NCBI RefSeq assembly: GCF_001591665.1
Contig: NZ_BCVI01000053.1
Span: 1-64,000 of the forward strand
DNA from: Neobacillus soli NBRC 102451
Lineage (GTDB): Bacteria > Bacillota > Bacilli > Bacillales > Cytobacillaceae
Length of the DNA stretch: 64,000 nt
Direction of reading: 5' to 3'
In this document: in pieces, positions 58,218 to 64,000 of the stretch
Numbering within the stretch: position 1 is the first letter of the stretch
Layout: each line of letters begins with the position of its first letter
Notes under the pieces: model-generated
What the model saw: the letters and a program-made list of their open reading frames with translations, nothing else
Database searches by the model: none
Told to the model about the DNA's origin: nothing
Made by a program: the position numbers and the translations under genes

Positions 58218-58895
58218 TTGCGTGATTTAGCAAATCAAGATGTTACGTATTTAGAAAAACAGAATACACTTGTTCGGGCAAAAAACGGAAAACTGTATTT
58301 AGTTTCCAAAAGGTTATTCGATATCATCGGTGCTTCATGTGGAATCATTTTTTTAAGTCTTCTATTTATTGTTATCGGCATTTTAATCAAAATCGAAGAC
58401 CCTAAGGGGAAAATATTTTTCTCGCAAAAGCGTGTCGGATTAAACGGAAGGGAATTTAAAATGTATAAATTCCGTTCGATGGTGTCAAATGCAGAGGAAA
58501 AATTACAAGACCTGTTAAAGTATAACGAGATTTCCGGTGCGATGTTTAAAATGAAAGAAGATCCTCGGATTACTAGAGTGGGGAAGTTTATCAGAAAGAC
58601 AAGTATTGACGAATTACCGCAGCTTTTCAATGTCCTAAAAGGGGATATGAGTTTAGTGGGCCCGCGTCCACCGCTTCCTCGGGAAGTAGCTGTTTATTCC
58701 CATTACGATAAGCAGCGTTTGCTGGTCACACCAGGATGTACAGGACTATGGCAAGTGAGCGGGAGAAATAGTCTTGGGTTCGATGAAATGGTGAAATTAG
58801 ACCTTCAATACATCCGTGAACGCTCCTTCCTTTATGATATAAAAGTAATTTTAAAAACGGTCCTCTTATTATTCGGATCGAAAGATGCATTCTAG
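58218..58895 (+). CDS. Undecaprenyl-phosphate sugar phosphotransferase (priming transferase)
   Basis: A 225-residue polyprenyl sugar-1-phosphate transferase of the WcaJ/EpsL bacterial-sugar-transferase family. One membrane helix (about 34-56, KRLFDIIGASCGIIFLSLLF) is followed by the catalytic region (FFSQKRVGLNGREFKMYKFRSM, KTSIDELPQLFNVLKGDMSLVGPRPP). It starts repeat-unit assembly by loading the first sugar-1-phosphate on undecaprenyl phosphate. The TTG start follows GAAGGAAGGG. The sugar may be glucose or galactose; this cannot be read. Confidence 0.92.
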   Translation: MRDLANQDVTYLEKQNTLVRAKNGKLYLVSKRLFDIIGASCGIIFLSLLFIVIGILIKIEDPKGKIFFSQKRVGLNGREFKMYKFRSMVSNAEEKLQDLLKYNEISGAMFKMKEDPRITRVGKFIRKTSIDELPQLFNVLKGDMSLVGPRPPLPREVAVYSHYDKQRLLVTPGCTGLWQVSGRNSLGFDEMVKLDLQYIRERSFLYDIKVILKTVLLLFGSKDAF

Positions 58896-58912
58896 AAAAG
58901 AGGTAAAACTAA

Positions 58913-59857
58913 ATGATGAATACAGACTCCAAAATATATGTAGCAGGACACCGCGGTCTTGTTGGTTCTGCGATTGTAAGAAAACTTCAAGAAAAGGGAT
59001 ATACTAACCTTGTATATCGCACCAGTAAAGAATTGGATTTAAGGGATAAAACATCAGTTGACCATTTCTTTGCAGAAGAAAAACCTGATTTTGTCTTTCT
59101 AGCTGCAGCAAAGGTTGGCGGGATTGTGGCTAACAACGAATATCCAGCAGACTTTATCCGTGACAATTTATTAATTCAAACAAATATCATTGATGCTGCT
59201 TATCGGAATGATGTCAAGAAACTATTATTCCTAGGCAGCACCTGCATCTATCCAAAACTAGCTCCACAGCCATTAAAAGAAGAGTACCTTTTAACCGGTG
59301 AGCTAGAGCCAACAAATGATGCTTATGCGATTGCAAAAATTGCCGGAATTAAAATGTGTCAATCATACAATCGTCAATATGGTACAGAATATATTTCAGT
59401 GATGCCGACCAATTTATATGGGGAAAATGATAACTTTGATCTTCATACATCCCATGTGTTACCAGCACTAATTCGCAAATTCCATGAAGCGAAGGAAACT
59501 AATGCTCCATTTGTAGAAGTTTGGGGAACAGGAACACCTAAACGTGAATTCTTATATTCAGATGATCTTGCTGATGCTTGTGTCTACCTAATAGACAATT
59601 ATTCCGGTAATGAAATCGTGAATATCGGTGTCGGTGAAGACCTACCAATTAAAGAATTAGCAGAAAAAATTAAAGAAGTGGTTGGGTTCACTGGTGAAAT
59701 CCAGTTTGATACGACAAAACCAGATGGAACACCAAGGAAATTAGTCGATGTAACCAAGCTTAATTCTTTAGGTTGGAAAGCCACGACTTCATTAGAAGTA
59801 GGCTTAAAGAAAGCCTATCAATGGTTTCTTGATAACCAACTAACAAAAGTAAATTAA
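58913..59857 (+). CDS. fcl: GDP-L-fucose synthase
   Basis: A 314-residue short-chain dehydrogenase (WcaG/Fcl family) that converts GDP-4-keto-6-deoxy-mannose to GDP-L-fucose by epimerisation and reduction. The NADP-binding motif is [16 protein letters not shown], the catalytic Ser is in LGSTCIYP, and the Tyr-Lys pair is in YAIAK. It acts after Gmd, encoded directly downstream, so the polymer probably contains fucose. ATG 58916 is an alternative start. Confidence 0.93.
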   Translation: MMNTDSKIYVAGHRGLVGSAIVRKLQEKGYTNLVYRTSKELDLRDKTSVDHFFAEEKPDFVFLAAAKVGGIVANNEYPADFIRDNLLIQTNIIDAAYRNDVKKLLFLGSTCIYPKLAPQPLKEEYLLTGELEPTNDAYAIAKIAGIKMCQSYNRQYGTEYISVMPTNLYGENDNFDLHTSHVLPALIRKFHEAKETNAPFVEVWGTGTPKREFLYSDDLADACVYLIDNYSGNEIVNIGVGEDLPIKELAEKIKEVVGFTGEIQFDTTKPDGTPRKLVDVTKLNSLGWKATTSLEVGLKKAYQWFLDNQLTKVN

Positions 59858-59875
59858 CATATATCGGAGGACAAA

Positions 59876-60955
59876 ATGAAAAAGGCATTAATTACGGGTG
59901 TAACTGGACAAGATGGTTCTTATTTAGCAGAGCTTCTATTAGAAAAGGGATATGAGGTACACGGGGTTATTCGTCGTAGTTCTTCCTATAACCAAGAACG
60001 TTTAGAGGATCTCCTAACGGAAGAAGAAGCAAATGCGCTAATAAATAATAGCAACTTCCATCTTCATTTTGGGGATGTAACAGATGCATTAAACATTACA
60101 AAAATAATTGGTGAAATTCAGCCAGATGAAATCTACAACCTAGCAGCACAGTCCCATGTTCGGGTTTCCTTTGATATGCCTGGTTATACATTAGATGTAG
60201 ATGCAAAAGGTACATTAAATATCCTTGAAGCTGTACGAATCTTAGGATTAACAGAGAAGACTCGTGTGTACCAAGCTTCAACATCTGAACTATTTGGTAA
60301 AGTACAAGAGGTTCCGCAAAAAGAAACAACTCCTTTTTATCCACGCTCACCTTACGGTGTTGCCAAGATCTATGGTTTCTGGATTACAAAAAACTATCGT
60401 GAATCATATGATATGTTTGCAGTAAACGGTATTCTATTTAACCATGAATCAGAGCGTCGTGGTGAAACTTTTGTTACTCGTAAAATTACACTTGCAGCAG
60501 CTCGGATTGCACAAGGGAAACAAAAGAGACTAATGTTAGGTAACTTAGACTCTTTACGTGATTGGGGTTATGCTAAGGATTATGTTGAATGTATGTGGTT
60601 AATCCTTCAACATGAAAAACCAGAGGACTTTGTAATAGCTACTGGTGAAATGCATACTGTTCGTGAATTTGTTGAACTCTCATTCAAACATGTGGGTATA
60701 GAGATTGAATGGACAGGCAAAGGTGTGGAAGAAAAGGGTGTTAACAAAGCTACAGGTGAAGTTATTGTTGAAGTTGATCCTAAATTCTTCCGTCCTGCTG
60801 AGGTAGAACAATTATTAGGAGATCCAACGAAGTCAAAAACTTTATTAGGTTGGAATCCTACAAAAACTTCTTTTGAAGAGTTAGTTCGTATTATGGTTCA
60901 AGCAGATATGATGAAAGTTGAAAAAGAAGATAAAGTTAAGAAAATGTTTGATTAA
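59876..60955 (+). CDS. gmd: GDP-mannose 4,6-dehydratase
   Basis: A 359-residue SDR enzyme that converts GDP-mannose to GDP-4-keto-6-deoxy-D-mannose. The motifs are [16 protein letters not shown] (NADP), [30 protein letters not shown] (catalytic Thr/Ser, Glu, Tyr and Lys), and [17 protein letters not shown] for the substrate. GGAGG precedes the ATG. It pairs with fcl. GC content falls from here to the right edge, which suggests the polysaccharide-specific genes were acquired separately. Confidence 0.95.
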   Translation: MKKALITGVTGQDGSYLAELLLEKGYEVHGVIRRSSSYNQERLEDLLTEEEANALINNSNFHLHFGDVTDALNITKIIGEIQPDEIYNLAAQSHVRVSFDMPGYTLDVDAKGTLNILEAVRILGLTEKTRVYQASTSELFGKVQEVPQKETTPFYPRSPYGVAKIYGFWITKNYRESYDMFAVNGILFNHESERRGETFVTRKITLAAARIAQGKQKRLMLGNLDSLRDWGYAKDYVECMWLILQHEKPEDFVIATGEMHTVREFVELSFKHVGIEIEWTGKGVEEKGVNKATGEVIVEVDPKFFRPAEVEQLLGDPTKSKTLLGWNPTKTSFEELVRIMVQADMMKVEKEDKVKKMFD

Positions 60956-61103
60956 TATGTTCATTTGGTTTGAGGTAGGTAAATTATCTACCTCATTTCT
61001 GTTTTAAATTGATGAGTTCCCATAATGGAAAATATATATAGAGGCTGGTTCAAAATTGCACCTATGCATACGTGTGTAGCTTCAACGGATTGAGAGGTAC
61101 TAC

Positions 61104-62369
61104 ATGGTTGAAAAGATGAAAACTGAAAAGAAAAAGCTTTTAATATTTGCTCATTATTATATTCCGGATGTTGCTTCCACAGGTCAGATTCTAAAAGAAC
61201 TGGCAGAAGGAATGCTTCATGCTTTTGATATAACAGTAATTTGCGTTGTTCCGTCTTATACAGGAAAGATTGCTGAAGAGTACAAAACAAAGTTATTTTA
61301 TAAAGAAGAAATCAATGGTGTAAAGATTATCCGAATTCGTGTGCCTGAATTCTCTAAGAGTAACAAAATTAGTAGAGTTAAAAATATCTTAGGCTACTTC
61401 TTTGGAGCTATGATTGCAACTTTTAAGGTTGGAAAAATGGATTATGTGTATTCCATTTCTCAACCGCCTATTCTTGGAGGTCTGATTGGAGTTTGGGGAA
61501 AATGGATGAAACATGCCAAGTACATTTACAATATTCAGGACTTTAATCCGGAGCAGACCATGGCTGTTGGATATAGCAAGAATAAGTTTATTCTAAATGC
61601 GATGATGTGGTTCGATAAATTTAGCTGCAAACGCGCTGACAAAGTAATTGTTGTTGGTCGCGATATGGTTGCAACTTTGAAAGATAGATTCAAAAATAAA
61701 AAGGTTCCAAATCATGTGTTCATTAATAACTGGATAGACGAGAAAGAAATCTATCCACTGCCTTCCGATAATGAAAAAGTGATATCTTTCAAAAAGAAAT
61801 ATGGATTGGAAAATAAGTTCATCATTATGTATTCCGGTAACATAGGTCTTTATTATGATCTTGAGAATATAATGCGTGTCATTAAGAAATTCAAAAGTAG
61901 AGACGATGTAGTTTTTGCATTTGTAGGTGAAGGTACTGTTCGAGAAAAGCTTGTTCTCTATAAGGAAAAACACACACTTAACAATGTGATTTTCATCCCA
62001 TATCAGGAAAAATCTGATCTAGTTTACAGCTTGAATGCTGGTGATGTACATTGGTGCATAAATGCTAAAGGTATTAAGGGTGTTTCCGTTCCTAGTAAAC
62101 TCTATGGAATCCTTGCTGCAGGTAAACCGATACTAGGTGTATTGGACGAAGGTTCCGAAGCACGTTTGATTATTGAAGAAACAAAAAGTGGCTATGTAAC
62201 TGAGCCAGGCAATTACGATGAGGTTGAAGCCGCGATTGAAAGATTTCTTAACGAGAAAGGAACCATCACATTTACTGAAATGAGTACGAGTGGAAGAGAA
62301 TATTTAGTTAAGTATCTTACGAAAGATGTATCAGTGAAGAAGTATATTAAAGAGATATTATCCTGTTAA
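61104..62369 (+). CDS. Glycosyltransferase family 4 (WbuB-like)
   Basis: A 421-residue GT-B fold glycosyltransferase. The N-terminal acceptor domain starts LLIFAHYYIPDVASTGQILKELA, and the C-terminal donor domain includes FIIMYSGNIGLYYDLENI, FVGEGTVREKL and the KGVSVPSKLYGILAAGKPILGV motif with an E-x7-E-like region. It resembles WbuB-type L-fucosamine or L-fucose transferases, which fits with gmd-fcl, but the donor is inference. GAGAGGT precedes the ATG. It adds a sugar on the cytoplasmic side of the membrane. Confidence 0.85.
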   Translation: MVEKMKTEKKKLLIFAHYYIPDVASTGQILKELAEGMLHAFDITVICVVPSYTGKIAEEYKTKLFYKEEINGVKIIRIRVPEFSKSNKISRVKNILGYFFGAMIATFKVGKMDYVYSISQPPILGGLIGVWGKWMKHAKYIYNIQDFNPEQTMAVGYSKNKFILNAMMWFDKFSCKRADKVIVVGRDMVATLKDRFKNKKVPNHVFINNWIDEKEIYPLPSDNEKVISFKKKYGLENKFIIMYSGNIGLYYDLENIMRVIKKFKSRDDVVFAFVGEGTVREKLVLYKEKHTLNNVIFIPYQEKSDLVYSLNAGDVHWCINAKGIKGVSVPSKLYGILAAGKPILGVLDEGSEARLIIEETKSGYVTEPGNYDEVEAAIERFLNEKGTITFTEMSTSGREYLVKYLTKDVSVKKYIKEILSC

Positions 62370-62383
62370 GACGAGGTTTATAT

Positions 62384-62935
62384 ATGAAAAGTAGCTGGTT
62401 TAAGTTATTAATGAAAGCAACAAAAGTTGAATATGGAAAGAATCTATTGTTAAAAGGTGTACCGGTTATCTTTAATAACTCTGGAGCAAAGCTTACGATA
62501 GGCGATAATGTTACTATTAATTCCTCCTTCTTATCTAATTTGGTTGGATTGTATCAACGTACTATCATTGTAACAAGAACTTCAGGGTCTGAAATTCACA
62601 TTGGAAATAATGTGGGTATTTCTGGGGCAACGATTTACGCTAGAAAATCTATCACAATAGGTGAGAACACAAATATTGGTGGTAACGCAAAGATTTTAGA
62701 TAATGATTTTCATCCACTTGAAATTGAGGCAAGAAATGCCGATATTAAAGAGAAGATAGGCACCAAGCCTATCGTGATTGGGAAGAATTGCTTTATCGGA
62801 TGTAACGCTTTGATTTTGAAAGGTACAGTACTGGGTGATGGCTGCGTTGTAGGCGCAGGTGCAGTGGTTAGCGGTAAGTTCGAGGAGAACAGTGTTATTG
62901 CCGGAAATCCCGCTAAGGTTATTAAGAAGCTTTAG
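62384..62935 (+). CDS. Hexapeptide-repeat acyltransferase
   Basis: A 183-residue left-handed beta-helix acyltransferase of the WcaF/WcaB/LacA type. Imperfect hexapeptide repeats span about 30-180 (LTIGDNVTI, IHIGNNVGISG, ITIGENTNIGG, IVIGKNCFIGCNALIL, GDGCVVGAGAVVSG), ending IAGNPAKVIKKL. The catalytic His is likely in NDFHPLE. It probably O-acetylates the repeat unit. The gene follows the GT4 gene by 14 bases. Confidence 0.9.
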   Translation: MKSSWFKLLMKATKVEYGKNLLLKGVPVIFNNSGAKLTIGDNVTINSSFLSNLVGLYQRTIIVTRTSGSEIHIGNNVGISGATIYARKSITIGENTNIGGNAKILDNDFHPLEIEARNADIKEKIGTKPIVIGKNCFIGCNALILKGTVLGDGCVVGAGAVVSGKFEENSVIAGNPAKVIKKL

Positions 62936-62992
62936 AAATGTTGTTCTAATTTTATAGGAAATTGCTAGTAATAGCTGATAATAGGAGATAAT

Positions 62993-63901
62993 ATGGTAGA
63001 TTTAACAGTTGTCATTCTAACAAAGAATGAAGAAAAGAATTTAAGAAAATGTATAGAGTCGTTTCAAGGCATTGCCAAGCGGTTTGTTATCGTAGATAGT
63101 TTTAGCACGGATGGGACAGAACTACTATGTGAAAAATTAGATTCTGAACTGCAAATGATTGGAAGCAAACTTGATTTCTATCAAAATAAATGGATTGATT
63201 ATGCAACACAACTTAATTGGGGATTAACCCAGACCAACATTACTTCGGAATGGTCCATGCGTATGGATGCGGATGAAGAGCTAATGGAAGATTTGGTTAA
63301 GGAGATTCTTTCTGAACTCCCTAATGTAAAGTCAGACGTAAATGGTGTAATTCTTCGTAGAAGGGTTTATTTTATGGGCCGTTGGATTAAGCATGGTGGA
63401 CGATATCCAGAACTGTTGCTTAGGATTTTCCGAACGGGGAAGGCCATGTGTGAACAAAAAGTTATGGATGAACACATGATATTAACTGAAGGACTGACAG
63501 TAAAGTTTAAGAATGATTTGATAGATAACAATACAAAGGATTTGGATTGGTGGACTAATAAGCATAACTGGTATAGTAACAGGGAAGTGCTTGATTATCA
63601 AATAACTGTTGGTAAGGAATTTAAGAACGAAGTTGCATTACTTGAAAATGGTGAATCCACCAAACAAGCAAAGGTGAAACGAATAGTTAAAAACAATGGT
63701 TTTTATAAATTACCAAAATTCGCCAGGGCTCATATTTATTTCATTTATAGATATTACATTAAACTTGGGTTTCTTGATGGAACAGAAGGTAGGATATACC
63801 ATTTTTTACAAGCATATTGGTATCGCTTCTTAGTCGATGCAAAGATGTATGAATGTGAGAAGTTTGATAGGAAAATGAAACCACAAGGGGATCTTAAATG
63901 A
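62993..63901 (+). CDS. Glycosyltransferase family 2
   Basis: A 302-residue GT-A fold glycosyltransferase. The start TVVILTKNEEKNLRKCIES and the MRMDADEEL (DXD) motif define family 2. The C-terminal region has KHGGRYPELLLRIFR, as in WaaE-like transferases. Specificity unknown. The stop overlaps the start of the next gene (ATGATG/TGA). Confidence 0.88.
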   Translation: MVDLTVVILTKNEEKNLRKCIESFQGIAKRFVIVDSFSTDGTELLCEKLDSELQMIGSKLDFYQNKWIDYATQLNWGLTQTNITSEWSMRMDADEELMEDLVKEILSELPNVKSDVNGVILRRRVYFMGRWIKHGGRYPELLLRIFRTGKAMCEQKVMDEHMILTEGLTVKFKNDLIDNNTKDLDWWTNKHNWYSNREVLDYQITVGKEFKNEVALLENGESTKQAKVKRIVKNNGFYKLPKFARAHIYFIYRYYIKLGFLDGTEGRIYHFLQAYWYRFLVDAKMYECEKFDRKMKPQGDLK

Positions 63902-64000
63902 TGTTGGAAAAAAAGGTTTCTGTTATTATACCTATTTACAACTCCGAAAAAACCATTAAGTATTGTATTAACAGTGTACAAAAACAGACATTTAAGGATA
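63898..64000 (+). CDS. Glycosyltransferase family 2, 5' part only
   Basis: The gene starts with ATGATG overlapping the preceding stop and runs off the window. The 34 visible residues (KVSVIIPIYNSEKTIKYCIN and QKQTF) are the nucleotide-binding start of a GT2 enzyme. It continues the exopolysaccharide operon. Confidence 0.85.
   Translation, partial: MMLEKKVSVIIPIYNSEKTIKYCINSVQKQTFKD

Overview
The window comes from an endospore-forming member of the Bacillaceae (Bacillota). Gene order and product similarity match the Bacillus subtilis chromosome around ywzB-ywmB-murA-spoIID, spoIIQ, spoIIID-mbl, fabZ-ywpF-ssbB, ywqA-ywqB and ywqC-ywqD-ywqE. The stress-signalling genes are instead of the Bacillus cereus type (RsbK/RsbM/RsbY). 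A Neobacillus or related environmental Bacillus is likely; the genus is inference.

Bases 1-9500 form a general-stress island: rsbY, rsbK, rsbM, rsbV, rsbW and sigB, flanked by small stress-type genes (CorA-like protein, YeaQ/GlsB-like protein, zinc-ribbon/IDEAL protein, YflT-type protein). Seven sites that fit the SigB promoter (GTTTnn-N13/14-GGGTAt) lie in front of these genes, so sigma factor, signalling chain and part of the regulon sit together. Bases 9600-23800 are the conserved envelope and sporulation stretch: ywzB, ywmB, murA, spoIID, a NERD protein, spoIIQ, a class B PBP, an alkyltransferase-like protein, spoIIID, mbl, an EpuA-like protein, fabZ, ywpF, ssbB.

Bases 23800-46800 are a looser, repeat-rich accessory stretch: a 3D-domain wall protein, an HxlR regulator with an MFS exporter, ywqA and ywqB separated by two secreted repeat proteins, a frameshifted Rpn-family gene, small membrane proteins and a LysM-NlpC/P60 hydrolase. 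Bases 46800-54300 hold a signalling cluster: diguanylate cyclase, two LytTR regulators (one without its phosphoacceptor Asp), a Spo0E-type phosphatase, an MHYT hybrid kinase and an EAL phosphodiesterase. Bases 54600-64000 start an exopolysaccharide operon: YwqC/D/E-type chain-length and tyrosine kinase/phosphatase genes, a leader that resembles an EAR antitermination RNA, UDP-glucose and GDP-fucose precursor genes, a priming transferase, glycosyltransferases and an acyltransferase. The operon runs off the right edge.

The most unusual content is intergenic. Ten short arrays have different core words but the same 21-bp period, and three further arrays have a 52-bp period, which are near-integer numbers of DNA helical turns. 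About 20 copies of the 13-mer GGTGTCAGGCACC lie between 12 and 46 kb, and some are translated inside genes (ywqA, the MFS exporter). A second palindrome, GGGGTCAGACCCC, marks the ends of rsbM and sigB. A two-box element of about 85 bp, able to form alternative RNA structures, occurs at 24.0 and 54.3 kb. These elements, with their conserved spacing, are the best candidates for something undescribed.
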